NCBI RefSeq assembly: GCF_031877795.1
Contig: NC_133939.1
Span: 8,227,698 to 8,291,697 of the forward strand
Source: Strix aluco
Taxonomy: Eukaryota; Chordata; Aves; Strigiformes; Strigidae
Direction: 5' to 3'
DNA: 64,000 nucleotides
Part shown: in pieces, positions 22,901 to 36,070 of the stretch
How positions within the stretch are numbered: position 1 is the first letter of the stretch
Layout of the letters: each line of letters starts with the position of its first letter
Made by a program: the position numbers and the translations under genes
Notes under the pieces: generated by a model
What the model saw: the letters and a program-made list of their open reading frames with translations, nothing else
What the model was told of the DNA's origin: nothing
Database searches by the model: none

Positions 22901-25900
22901 AAGGACATGCTCATATTTCATCTCCGGAGAAGTAACATTGTGTTGGGAACCTACCCCAAAGTCTGTCACATTTTTCAGAGTTTTCACATACTTGTGAATA
23001 ACGCAGCAGAAGCTGAAGCCAGCCCTGGATCTGATCTGCACTGCTGAGATGTTTCATTTATAAATCGCAGCCCTGGTGAGAGCGTGGCTGGCTGCCCAGG
23101 GTGTCACTGCAGGCCTACCAGAGCCTGAGAATTCACTCTAAGACTCTCCTATGGTCCTGCATTAGGTGTCACAAATCCTATCACACATTTCGAGTTAAAA
23201 GCATGTTAGAGCAGATTCATCAAGTTTTCTATGGTTAACACCACCAAGCAAATGGACTTCTTCCATCGATCCTACATCTGCTGCCACAGAGAGATCTGGT
23301 CCTCTAGAAACAGCTCAAAGGGGCTCTTCTCTGGGGCTAGAGGACTGTCCCTTCTGCTCTACCAAATAGCAAATGCCCTCGAGGAGAGCTGGGAATGATG
23401 CCACCTCTACAGGGTCTCCTTCCCAAGGAGGCCAGGTGAAACGGCAGGGCAGAATCTTCGTGGCTGTGGGAAAGCCACTCAGCAGGGAACAGCTTCACTG
23501 AGGTAAAAGGAAGGATGGAGAAACCACTGCCGAGCTATCCCTTCCTTCACTAGGAGCTTCTAAAATCCCCTCCTCTCTCCATCTGTCCCTGCCCAGCACC
23601 CCTCATCCTTCAGTGTACCCACACAGCAGAAGTCTGCTGTAGGATGTCTTCTCAATCAAACTGGCATAATGATGCAACCTTGTTTTAAACCTGCAGCCCT
23701 GAAACTTTCTCTGTGCAGCAGGCCTAGACAGTTCAGCTGTAAATTTTTTTGCAGAGAGAAGAAACCCAGTGGTCGGTCTTGCAACCCATCAGAAATGCTG
23801 TCCTGTGCTGTAAAGAGCAGGTTTAGTGACTTTCATAGCCATTTAATGAAGTGCTTGCCTCTTCACTTTTATCCTTTACTGATATGGACATTTACAGCAG
23901 CTCTTGCACACTCCTGGCACACTCTGTGCATTTAAAAGCACAGGACTTAGCTGTATGAAATAAGGCTTTACACAAACCACGCAGACATTTCCACAGTCCT
24001 GGCGTGGCATCCGCTTCGCCCTCCTGCACAGGGTCCGGTCAGGAGCCCACTTGCTCTCACAGCCCAGCCACCAGCAGTTGGGCTTTGCACAGCACCCTAA
24101 CAGGATTATATCTGGGGACCCAGCCAGCCCCTGAGGAGCCATCTGTCACAGCTCTGGCATCACCGACCCCCGAGACAGCACACCACAGCTTCCCCACCTT
24201 TAGCCGAGATGTGGCATTTCCAAAGCCCCAGTGCTCACCAGGAGATGCATTCCCACAGAGAGGTGGAGTTCATACTATTCTGGGCCATGAGCATCATTTC
24301 TGGTGGCTGGCAAAGGGAATGGAGCAAATATCCCTCAGCCTTTGCTCCAGGCTGCTATAGGAAAAATGTCACAAAACTGTAAAGCCATAAGCAAGCCCTA
24401 CACAAACACAAAACTCTAAGGTGAGGAAAAACCCCAGAGTGCCTCTGGAAGGTCACTCCTTTTTGTCCCAGACAGCCAGTGGATGAAGCATGGATCATGC
24501 CAGGGAGACTGTTACCTTCTGCAACACAAGCCACATGCAAAACTGAGCTTAACAAATTGCTTAGCTTTCCCCCAGCAACCTCTCTGCATGCTCACACCAT
24601 CTTCCACTGCTCAAGCTGTTTCTTTCTACCTCCTAGGGACTGAGAAAGGGGAAAGAGAGAAGTAAGCATTTCCACACAGTTCAGAAGAGCAGATGTTAGG
24701 CAGGATGGTGAAGTGAGCCAGGAGAGCCATGGCTGAACTCCTCAGGACAGAGGAGCTCCCACAGCAAGAGCAGAGCATCCCTGTGAAGGAGCTGGGACTT
24801 TCCTGGGTCCCTCTGGGGCTGTGGGAAGAACCGCTCAGGAGCAACCACATAACCTCAAACCTACCTGCCCCCTGCCCTTCCCCTGCCCTACCCTAGTTAG
24901 CCTACGTGAGTATTAAAGTACAAAGCCAAGCGCTTTAAGATATACACTCTTCCCACCGGAGAGGCTGTGAGAACAAGCAATCCGCATGGGATAGCAATCA
25001 CACCACCTCATGCACTCCTGAAAAGTGCTGAGATACTATTTTGATAGGTGCGATAGAAGAACCGTCCAGACCATTGAACACAAGGAAAGCAATACCTGGA
25101 CAGACAGGTTCTCCAAACCAGACATGTTGCTGTCAAAATCCTCTGGGAAAAAGGAGACCAATGCCTCCTGGCGTTTCCCATAGTTTGACACTGCACTCCT
25201 GAACACACACCTATTAGAAGCCCTCTGTGGCAGTCCAAGGCTTTGTCCTCCCTCATCCATAAGAAGCCATGAACAGAGAGCACTTCCAGCACAGACTCAA
25301 GACACTAGAGGAAAGCCCTGAGCCTACCAGTACAGCTTATCTCAGCCACAGCTTTGGACTTGGTGTCAATTGCCCCGTGGTTTGTCAGAGCAGACGCAGT
25401 TACAGCAGCGCAGTGTGGGGCAGCAGCTAAGCATGGCCCCACGAGACAGCTGATCTTGTGCTAAGCCCAACTCTCACCTCCACCTGCTCCGCACCTGAAT
25501 TTTTCCAGTCTCGTACTTGGGGGTGAGGATTGTATTCATCTCAGAGATCTCCAGATGAAAAGCACTAGCAAGATGCCAGGGACTGCACAGATTAAAGAGA
25601 TGAGGTAGGACTGGAAAAGCACCTCTCCAACCGTCACATGAATCACTTCTTCGTTGTCTTCCCAACTCCAGCACTTGTGTCTCCAAAGTCCCTCCATACA
25701 AACATACCTCGCTACCACTGGAGCCTTCCCCACAGTGTGGGCAGTGCCTGGCCCAGTCTTCCCGCTGCTCTCAGCCTTGTCTGATCCACACTCCACACCA
25801 GACCTGCGCCACCCAGCTGCCCTCCTACCATTCTGCCCTTGTGTTGGCCATGGAACGGTCAACCCAGGTCTGGCTACCTGATCAATACTGCGTGGCTCAC

Positions 25901-28570
25901 GCGATGCACAGCATCAGTCCTGTCTGAACTCACCCTGACGGATGAAGTGCTCGTGCTCCGCTAGATCAGGCCTTGTCCTCCCACAGCTGACATAAAGGCA
26001 ACATGAAAGCAGGAAGCTGTGCTTGCGAAGATTAATTTGTGGCTGGGAGATGCCTTGTTTTTTTAGAGTGACCCTCTGTTTCTTTCATAAGGAATTTTTT
26101 CCAGCCCTGGGCCCTTATCAACAAGCTGAGAGGTGATGCCCATATCAGAGTAGCAGGCTCTGCTCAGCATCTCTGCCCCTTCCTGCTGGAGGAGGTGTCT
26201 GGTCACTCCAGACACTAGTGATTCATTTGAGAAGGGTGTGATTTGAGGTGAAACCTGCAGCTGGGCAAGAAGGAGCGGGGAAGCCTTGGCATTAAGACTG
26301 AAGAGAGCCATTGTCTGTTCCAGCTGTTCCTCTGACAGCTGCAGGGCAACTGGCACTGCCACGAGAACTCATGGGCTGGTTATGCTGCCGTACCCAGGTC
26401 AGTGGTAGCTGAAGGACAGCGGTGAGCTTGGAGGTGCTCCTGGGGGCATTCCCTGGCACAGTGCAGCTCCTGGTCAGGTTGCTCAGCCCAGCTTTGGCAC
26501 AGCCAGAGCACAGTGCCTGGCAGCTGAGCACATCAGCCAGTGGCACTGCTGGCAGTGAGGCAGGTTGGCACACCTCACCTCCCAGCAAAACATTTCTAAC
26601 AAAATGCTTCCAATGAACAAGCCCATCACCTGCCACACCCTGATCTTCTCCAGTGGAAGTGCTTTTACAACAGGAGAGGGTGGCCGGGGCCTTCCCAAGG
26701 GATCCCAGGATGGCTATAATTACTTTCCAGACCACAGCAACCCCAGGGAAACTATTCTGGCCATTCCCTGAAACACCTAATGTCTAAAACAGCAGCCTGT
26801 GTTCTTCCTGATGGCCCATGCTGACCCAACCGCAAAGGGGGAATACTTTGCCCTCACCCTGGCAGAGCAGAGCCTGCAAACAGTTCAGCACAGGCCATAC
26901 TGCAGTTGTAGGTGTGGGACGCAAGCATAATGACCTATGGTCCCAGGAAGGCTAAACTTCAACACCCACTTGAGGCCACTACTCACCAAGGGTTCAAGGT
27001 CACATCAGCTCCAGGGCAGTGTCTACATCAGCAAATAGTTGTGTGATAGAGGAGATGGCTGAAGCAGTTGGTTTTGAGGCTCCTACATCTACCATGTATG
27101 CTGCTCGAGGATGATACTTCCAGCTAGACGTAGTCACCTGGACCAAACCCCTGGACATGCACATGGTTCACAGCTACCCAGAGGACCAGCTGCTGCTTCT
27201 ATCATCCTTTGCTGTTGGAGAACTTCTGGGGCACACTCAGAGCAGAACTTCTGATCTAGTTTCCATCAAAATGAACCCAGTTTGTTTGCACAAAAACTGT
27301 GTTGCCAACCAATACAGTGTACAGAGAGTGAGGACAATTAGGAAATTTACTTCAAAATCACACGACTGCTCCAAAATGAAATGCCAGTAGAGTTGGAGCC
27401 TATGATCTCTCAACTCCCACTGGCTTTGGAGGGAAATATGGCTAACCCAGATGAAGCCTACAGTCTTTCCATAAACTTTTGGTTTCACAGCTTTAATCCT
27501 AGTCCCTCAGGGGGGATTTTACACACCGTTCACCTTTCATCCAGCTGTCTGTGTCTATATCCAGCTCCTGGCACGCAGATCAGAGAGGCCTCGCCCAGCG
27601 GGCAGACAGGTCCCCTTCCCTAAACGCGGAGCAGGCTGCATGTAGAAAGCCAGCCCACAGTACTCCTGGGGATTGGGAAGCAAGTCTGAGCGGGAAGGGA
27701 TCTGCCTGCCAAGGGCACACCCCTCTACCTGAAGGGCCACTGGGCCAACAGTCTTGAGATGCTTTTGGGTAGCAGCTACCTGTCCTCAGCCAGATGGGGT
27801 CCCGTCACTAGCAGGGGTTTCTGCTCCACACCACGTACCTCCACAACCACTCGTGTGGGCAGGGTGAATCCTGGGAGAGGACAGAGAGCTTGAGGTTGGC
27901 ATCAGGAAAGCACCCATAGCAGAGGAGCAAACATGGGCTGCGAAGTCCCCCTCAGATGGACTGACTGCTGCCAGCTTGGGAGAACAGAATTCTCCATTTA
28001 CGTGGGATTCTGCCTGAAATAGGAAAGACCAGTTTTAGAGGCTTTCATCAGTCAAAGAGGAAATGCAGAGAGAAAAATGAACAACCAGGAGAGCACATAC
28101 ACAAGCTGTATGTTCTAGAACAAGAGCAGGCTCACTCCAGTGCCCACATGCCTCTGCCATCCCCAACCAGAGGTCCTGAGTCCTTCCACAGCTGGGACAT
28201 GAACCACAATGAGGTGGACGATATCTACCTCCTCAAAGGTGAGACGTCCACATCCCAGCCATGCTTTCATAGCTTTGACAATGCTGTTTTCATCCTTGTC
28301 GCCTCTTCACAGAGAGGCAAAGGGCTGAAAAGGAACAGATTCTGGCTGCCTCAGAGCCACAAAACATCTGTGGCCAAATCGAGTCCCCAGGTGTCTGCAC
28401 TGCTGCGTGATGCAGGGCTGACCTGGTGATAGCTAGGCATGCCAGGGCTCTGCGTTCCCCATCGGTACGTTTCTGCCACCTATTAAAATTCCTTCAAAAT
28501 TACGTGAAGACAATACACATTCAATTTAAGGCACATTGCAGTAACTCAACAACTAACACAGCTTCTTTGG
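19911..28570. other. Intergenic, no gene recognised
   Basis: No coding exon could be identified on either strand. Open frames are short (up to about 147 codons) and match nothing I know. RBPJ-type octamers occur at 23465-23472, 24250-24257 (minus strand) and 24820-24827, at about the frequency expected by chance. Part of the region may be old, unrecognisable repeats. Confidence 0.5.
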
Positions 28571-28576
28571 CCCACC

Positions 28577-28682
28577 ATATATATCCATATGTGTGTCTCT
28601 GTGCATGTATGTACATAGACGTGTATGTGCATGCGTGTTTGTACATATCTATACACAAACACATACCTATACACACACACAT
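28577..28682. repeat. TG-rich arm followed by CA-rich arm, imperfect inverted microsatellite
   Basis: The first half is rich in TGTG, TGCATG and TGTATGT units. The second half is rich in ACATA and CACACA units. The two halves are roughly reverse complements and could fold into a long imperfect hairpin. No gene is associated. Confidence 0.7.
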
Positions 28683-28689
28683 AAAGAGT

Positions 28690-31600
28690 ATCTGTCAGAC
28701 TATTTTGGAAATAGATGGGGAGGCAGCAAAACATGAGGAGACTAAAGCCAGTACACAAAATAATTGCTTCTCTAAAAGCCTCCCTATGTTTTTCCACAAT
28801 AAAGTCAACAATACCAAGGGCAGAAGAACCAGCCCAAAGCAGCGGTGAAACCCACAGCAGTAGAGGAGAGAGAGACAACCACAGACAGAGAAATAAGTGG
28901 AGCATAAGGTGAGCAGCAAAACCCCCCATGCAGACTGTCATCAGAGTCCTAATGTGGCATTTTTTGGTGTGTTCTCACTTCCCAGGTATTCTGAAGGAGT
29001 TAGTGATCAGCTGCTGGTGTGCCCCTTTCAGAACATTCATGCACAGCACAGACAGCTGACCTGGTGTGGGTGGGAGGTCAGGGCAGATTTCATTTTGGCT
29101 TTCCAAAGATTTACTGCTCTCCCAGGCAGGATGAAATGGCTTTGAGATCATGCAGCTTGTTTGCCACTGAGAAGGGGAGTTGCCTTTTCTGAAGGAGTGC
29201 TTCACAGGTGTGAGAGCAGGAAGACCACCATTTTCAGGAAAAATAAGGCTAAAACCACAAATTACTCCCATGCTCCCCTCCTTCTCCAGCACCCTCAAAA
29301 CCACCAGCTCCTCTTTAGCATCTCCCTTTCCACCAACTCAAAAAAAGTCATTTCAAAAGGTTGCTTCGCCCTGGCCATTCCTAGTGACAGAGCACGGTGT
29401 ATATACATTAAATGAAAGAGACGCTGCATTCCTCCGGGGTAGATAAGGAGGCGGAGGGGAGGAATGCTTTCCCCAGCATGTCTGTGCATGACCCAGATCC
29501 AAACAGAAGCAGCATGTGACTGGCAGCTCCCCAGTAGATGAGTCTCAAAGTGCTTGAATGCAAGTCAAGGTGGCAGAAACGATCAGCCAAAAGGCTTGCC
29601 TGCAGCCAGCCCGCACAGACCTCCGGGACACAGCAAGAGGCCGTGGCACAACGCTATCTGCAGGTTCCCTGCACACTTTAGGACCTGGGTTTTACAGAGG
29701 GCTCAGCTCAGGCTTAGGTTGCTGAAATATCTGGCTCTGGGGCATTCTCAAGGGAAACCCTCACCTCAAAGTACAGTGAGTCCCCTGAAGAACACTCTGC
29801 TCCCAGTGATGGGAAGCCCACCACGTGTTCCTGCATGGATGTATGAACAGGATGGAAGGCAGTAAGGCCCTGCCTTACTCACAATGCACCAAACACTGGC
29901 TTAGGAAGCAAACACCCTCGCTCTTCATATCACTGAGCCAGCAGTGACTGAACGGGGAGATACAGTGGCTGCCAATCAATTGATATGCATCCAGCTCCTC
30001 TCACCTGCGTTTAACCAGTCTTGCTGGTGCGGCTATACTGGCAAAACTCCCCACCACAGCAAAATCCACCAGTGGAATCAACACATCAGACAAGCAAAAT
30101 CAGCTTCGTTTACCCAGTGCTTTTATGCTGGTATAACTGGTAGGGATTTTGTAGTGAAGCAGCGTAATTAAAATCAAACAAACCAACCTTTACCACCAAT
30201 GTCCTGTGCTGGCCAGTCTTGAAGGTGTGATACTCCTTGATCCAGAAGGCCTTTGCAAAGCCAGTACAAAGGACTATTTCAGCTGCCAGTGGGAAGCTCC
30301 TATCTCTGGGGTGAAACACAGAAGCAGCTTAATGCTGAAGGTGCTTTGGCTGAGGTAAACGATCAAAAACGCTGTAGGCAGCTAGAAATGGAGGACGACA
30401 GAGAAGCAGAAGAGAGCTCTTAGCATGAGGCTTTGGCCACCATTACTCTGGGACTGATGTATTTGGCCTGTGGCCTGGAGACCCTCAGAGTTGTGGGATT
30501 TATGTGTGAAGGAGTGTTTGGTGTCTAACAGCCAGGTTAGAGACAGGAATTTTCCCTGTTTGCACCATTACCTGAAATACCTGTCAGGATGTAAGAGCAC
30601 AAGAATTGGTTTAGATGAGAGCAGGAGCCAACTTAACACAGCATCCCATCTCTGATGGGCCACAGAAGCAGCAAAAGGAGTGAGCATGGAGCTGTTATTC
30701 CACAGTGTACCGCTCCCTCTTACCTTTTTCAATTTATTTTATGGTCTTCATTTGCAGAATGTCTAATCACAATCTCTATATATTGAAATCGGGATTAAGC
30801 AGGCCCAAAAAAGTGAGATGATGGAGACTTGAGTTTCAGAGAGCTGGTGCTGAGGTTCCTATTTTAAGTCCCGTAGATTTAGGACTGTCAATCAAAGGGT
30901 CATATTTGCCTTCAAAGACTGCTGTGCTACGAGGCATTTCCTGATGCTAAGCACCCTGGCTTAGCTGCCCATTGCCACAGCGGGTGCAGAGCTGCGAGAC
31001 CAATCACTCCGACATATCAAATACCCAGCAGCTCAGTGCTCTTGTCTAGGGGATATAAAAAAGTATTTGCCCTAATCTAATTTTCTGAGTGATGGTGCAG
31101 CCTCAAAGCGAAGGAGACCTTCTCCAGAAGAGCCTGCCTCTGGGGTGCATCACCATCTCGGGGCGAGGCAGCTGCGGCATTGCTGTCTGCAGCAGCATTT
31201 CTCCAGAGGTGTCCCTCCAGCTCTAGCAGCCCATCGGTGAGGGCACTTGATGTGGTGAGGGCCTGTTTCCGTGGTCCCCACTCTGTCCAGGGGAGGTTTC
31301 CTTATCAGTCAACACAGCTAAGAGGGAGAAGATGGGTGAGTATGGACACAAGGTCCCTGCACGGGTGCCCCTGGGAAGGGGGGAGCGCTGCCTGGGGCAG
31401 CTGCAGCATCGACAGAGCAGCTGGGGCAGAGATCTCCCCCATGCTTCCCCTCTCCTCCCACTGCCTTGCCAAAGTTTTTACAATTACTTTTATGAGTTTC
31501 CCCAAGGGAATAAAAAGATTAAGGCATGAGTAAGAAAACTAGAGGCATGTGGAGTCTGGCTGCGGCGTGGGGGCCGGCTCAGGCTCCCACCTGCACTTGG

Positions 31601-34600
31601 GGGGCTGCTTTGATGCCTGCAGCACACGGGAACTCCCATTTTGACTCCCAGGGACCATTTTCTCCAGCAATTTCGCCACACCTTGTGCTCCCACCATGTT
31701 ATCCTCCTTTTCAGATCTGCCCACGGACAGGAGTGTATCTCACCTCATCTTCCCCAGGGACTGCAAGCTCTACTCAGCTCACATCAGCAGTGGCCATTCA
31801 CAGGGGGAAAAGCTGTTTTCAGAGTTGAGTTTTGGCATCTCACCCCTTCCCCACTCCAGGGGAAATTGGGATTCTGATCTGGTCCAAAGCCTGCACAAGC
31901 AACCCCTTTACCAGATCCGTGATTCCCCAGCTGCCTACGACTCAGTCTGTGGGGAGCCCTTACTTGCTTTCTGGGTGGTTTCTTCATTTGTGTTACAAGA
32001 ACACAGATTTGCAGGAAAGGAGGTGAAGTGTCTTCTGGATGAGACGCAGTACAGGCAGGCCAGGGGAGGAGAAACTCCGTGCTGGTCTCTTTGGAAGACT
32101 TTTTGCATGTAATTTTGGCATCGCTGACCACCAAACCTGCTTTGGGAGGCCAAAAATAATACAGGTGCATCACACTTCTGAGAAAAACAAGCATGGGAAT
32201 GACTGCCATCAACGAAGACTTCCCCGTACAGGTTGTGCTCCATGTAAGAACAATCTGCTCTGAGCGACCCATATCCCAATCCCAGAGCATGGGAGTCAGA
32301 AATTCCAGATGCAGCCAGAGCCGAGGTACTGACCGTGGGCAGCCTTTTCCAAACTGGGATCAGAGGGGTAAACCAGTCTGCAAAGCCCTACAGTCCAGTT
32401 CCTGGTGCCTGCATTGCTGGCCCGCTGGTAAGCCTTGGCGTGGGCAGGGTTTGCAACACCTCCCTGCTGGTATCTGAAATCAGAGTGCAGCAAAGGGCTC
32501 ATCCACAGTGGTGACTGGTGGGGAGCATCCTGAAGGGGAGAGCATTTCAGCACAGTATGACAATCTATATTTACGGGAATACAATATCCACAAAAATACA
32601 CCGGGGACTTGCCCAGCTGGCGGAAACGTGGCAGCTCCTGCAATTACACTCGACATAGGAGAGACGGGATGCCAGCTAACACCTGCCTTGTGTTTGTACA
32701 CCACAGCACAACAGCTGCTGCATGCCCCTTGCATCCCAGACTGCTTGGAAGGTAAATATACCGAGTGTAGGATAACCCAAAATTTCTCAGCAGCTAGGGC
32801 AAACACTCGATGCGCTTGTTAGGCTCTGAAAAGGAAGGGCATACACGCAGGGGTTTTTACTAGGTCCTCTGGGAGGGAGCTACTAAAACACTGATGCCCA
32901 TAGGTATTTTCTTCTCCGAAAGCTGCATCTCTTCCTTCTTCCCTTCAAGTCAGTGTTTTATTTGCAAAAGTCTAGTGAAATCCTGAAATCACACTTGGAC
33001 AAGCCCTAGGAAACAAACCCACAGCTGAGAGTTTAGCTGCAAGCACTGATTGCAAGAGCAACTGATGCCTCTAAAAGCTGAGCAAAGCCAAATTTCAGCC
33101 CAGGTGAGCTGCTCTGAGGCAGCGCAGGCATACATGGCCTGGGCTGGTATCTCTGTATGGAGCAGGAGCTGGCTGCTGTGGGCTGGGTGGAGGGATTGCG
33201 TGCAGATGCCATTCTGGTTTATGATCTGGAGAAAGGAGAAACACCGTCATTCAAGAACAGAGCAACCCTTCGCTGTCCTGAGGGAGAACAGGCAGTCCCA
33301 CACCACCCCGCAGGACAGCTGGGCCCTGCCCTCAGCTCTGCCGCTGGTTTCCTCTGCGATGCTGCTGGAGTAACTCATTTCCCTTTGCTCACCTCCCACA
33401 TTTGCAGCCCTCTCCCCAGCTCCCTGGCACAGCGGGGCTGGCACTGCCCCTCGCCCCTGCTCCTGCGCCGCCGTGCGTGAGGCGAGGAGTACTTTGCCCC
33501 GTTCTCCTTGAAAGTGCAAGTGAGAGGTTATCTCGCACAACCCCAAACAAAAGCTGACAAACCTTTCCCCGGGTGTTTTTAATTGCTGTTTGAATGATCG
33601 GTTTCTCCCCCATCCTCCCTTGCACTCTGCATCAAGTGTGAAAGGCAATTGCGCCAAGCTCCAGACCCTTTCTTGGCGTCAGACCATCATGGGACCAACT
33701 TTTATGCAGCACTGTAATACTTAAGGAAAATGAAAAGCGATAGAGAGAAATAGCCCAGGTTTGCTCTGAGCAGGCTGGATTCTGCTAAATTACAGTGCAC
33801 AGCACTTAATCGACATGAAGTTCTGCTAAATTTAGTGAAGCTAGACTCAGTGAAAAGCCAGGTAAAAGAAGATTCAGAAGTAAACCTGCCAAACTACGTC
33901 CCCCTGGAAGGTATGACAGGCACTGCCCAGATTTCCATGGGATGACAGCTAATTTAAAGCCAGAGTTGATGCAAGAAGACTTCAAGAGGATCTGCTGATT
34001 CCAGTGTGTACCTTTAGTGCAGTTTCAGAAGATGGATTTCACCAAGAAAAAATGGGATGAACTGAAAGTAAAAACTCAGCAAAGTGGTTCCATAAAGGGT
34101 GAAACCGTCAAGCACCCATGGACCTGTGCCACGATGGTGTGGGTTTCCCTGCTGTCTGAGAGGGGCTGAGCTCCTGCTGCAGTGTGTCCCACAACAGGGA
34201 CACAAACAGGGTCTCTATTTCCACCCGGCCGCCTACTCCCCCAGCGCTGAAGAGCAGGGGCTGTGCAGCACCCGAACCTACCTGCTTGCCCCACAGCCCA
34301 GGCAGGCACGCAGCGGAGCCCTGATGGGAGTGTGGCAAAGCGCCAGATGCTCCCACTTCAAAGCCGAGCCAAGCAACCAGCTTGTCTGTTGGCTTTTATT
34401 ATGCTGCTATTGCTTGCGTGGTGAATTCCAGGAGGGGAATGTAATGATAGATGGGTTAGGATCGCCTCACTCATGATAAAGTTCAGGTACAATGTGTAGC
34501 CCATCAAGAAGAAACCTCTGGAGTTTCATCCTGAAATTGCTGCTCTGAGTCACGAGGGTTTGCACAGTGTGGATGCAAGGTGTGACAGCTGGCAGCATTT

Positions 34601-35740
34601 GTCACCTTTGCGGAGAAGGTGGATTTTTAGCCCAGTACCGGAGATGGTAAGAACATACCAACCAAGTTTATTCCCATTAACGGCTGGCTCATCTGTTGAA
34701 ATCCTCAAGCGGGGTGTTGGTTGCAAGTAGGGTGAGTTGTGGAGCTTTGTCTTCCAGATGGAGCTCAGCAACCCAGCCTTTCCAAATCCATCCCCCCTCC
34801 ACCTCGCCCCACAGGCTGGAAGGAAGAAGGAACAAGGGAAGGGGATATACATCTATAAAGGAATATCCTGGGCCGTGTCTCAAGGAGGAAAAGTACAGCA
34901 GCAAAGCATTCCGCTGGGTAGGGCAACAGAAGGGCTGGGTCGTTACTACATCTGCCAGCTGTCTGCTGGGTGACTTTGGGGGAAGTCGTGTCATTTCTCC
35001 ACCTCACTTTTCCAGTCTGTGGAAGTATTTAGATGACAGTATTTGCAAACTAAAGAACAGAAGTCCTATATATATATATATAAAATAGGCCTATTCAAGC
35101 CCAACTTCTGTTTGCTGAATTCAGAAAAGGGCTGTTTTCTTTGGCCACAGCTCTTACACACATCTAAAGCCAAAGGTGTATACTGATCTGTCAATCCTTG
35201 TAATTGTAAAGCATACAGTGAAGCACAGAACAACATCCAAGTACTATGGAGAGCCAAAAATTCCCCCACACTATACCAACAAGCAGGTGATAAGTGCACA
35301 AGCGTACAGCCTGAGTATTTGGGACTGCTGGCATGTCTCTGTCAGACAGTGACCCTAGGGGCTCACATCCCTTGAGGATTTTCAACAGCAGAGGCAGGGC
35401 CTGGCATAACAAATCAGTCACCGGCTGACAGCACCACTCAGGTTTGGCACTGTGGCAGAAATAGTAGCAGAGATATTAGTAGCCAGGTGTACACATCTGG
35501 AGCAACGTACACAAGGAAGACACTCTGACCCTTCTCTTCCTAAGACAGGCTGGGCATTGCTTGGATCTCTTAGGGCACCGATTCACCAAGACCAACACTA
35601 TTTGCACTGACGTACCCTCAAAAAAGCTGCAAATATGCCCCTGACAGGCTGGGGAAAGGAGCAGGGAGAGTGAGGTGTGCCTGAAGGCAGCCAGAAGCGA
35701 GTGTATGCTTAATCATCTTAGCCAAAATAGATCAATAGAC
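28690..35740. other. Intergenic, no gene recognised
   Basis: Mixed-composition DNA with chance open frames only (up to 168 codons on the minus strand at 31784-32290). Around 30020-30165, motifs such as GCTGGTATAACTGG and GGCTATACTGGC suggest an old interspersed repeat, but I cannot name it. Confidence 0.5.
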
Positions 35741-35749
35741 GCTAAAATG

Positions 35750-36070
35750 GGAGGGTCCCCTCAGAGCCATGCAGCAGAGAGAAACCCGCTGGAAGGAATG
35801 GAATGCGCAAATGAGCAGCTCTCCCCAAGATATGATCTGAATCAACCTGAAGCAGCCCCAGCCAGATGCACCATCTGCTCAGAGCATTCCACAAGGACAT
35901 CCCGGTCGACGGTGTCAAAACCAGCAGACAGATCAAGGAACGTTAATACAGAACATACCCCCAAGCCAGCTGGCAGGGAGAGATCACGGCAGACCGTCAA
36001 AAGGGCTGTCTCAGGACCGTGCCTCCTGCTTGAGCCAGACTGGAATTTATCAATGGCATCGTATACACAG
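35750..36070 (-). mobile_element. Relic of a non-LTR retrotransposon reverse transcriptase (L2/CR1-like LINE)
   Basis: On the minus strand, from about 36045 down to 35846, a 66-codon open stretch contains FQSG, then HGPETALL, then FLDLSAGFDTVDRDVLV. This order matches the start of the LINE reverse-transcriptase domain (FQSGFR, TETALL, and the first catalytic block LLDLSAAFDTVDH with its aspartate). The frame then breaks, with a possible continuation in another frame to about 35750. The GVPQGS and YADD blocks are missing, so this is an inactive fragment. The clade is uncertain. The DLSAAFDTVD wording favours L2 or a related group over the common bird CR1. The 204-codon open frame on the opposite strand (35675-36289) is a shadow of this relic. 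Confidence 0.75.

Noticed and set aside
23465-24827. Three perfect RBPJ octamers within 1.4 kb, a possible Notch enhancer between the two HES genes
   Set aside because: Counting both strands, about four such octamers are expected in 64 kb and about six are seen. The clustering is not convincing without conservation.
28172-28241. An exon-like block with acceptor CCCCAACCAG and donor AAAG|GTGAGA
   Set aside because: A single isolated block with no recognisable protein and no partner exons; chance splice-like sites are expected at this density.
30020-30165. Repeated GCTGGTATAACTGG-like motifs suggesting a SINE or DNA transposon
   Set aside because: The similarity to repeats I know is too vague to give boundaries or a family.
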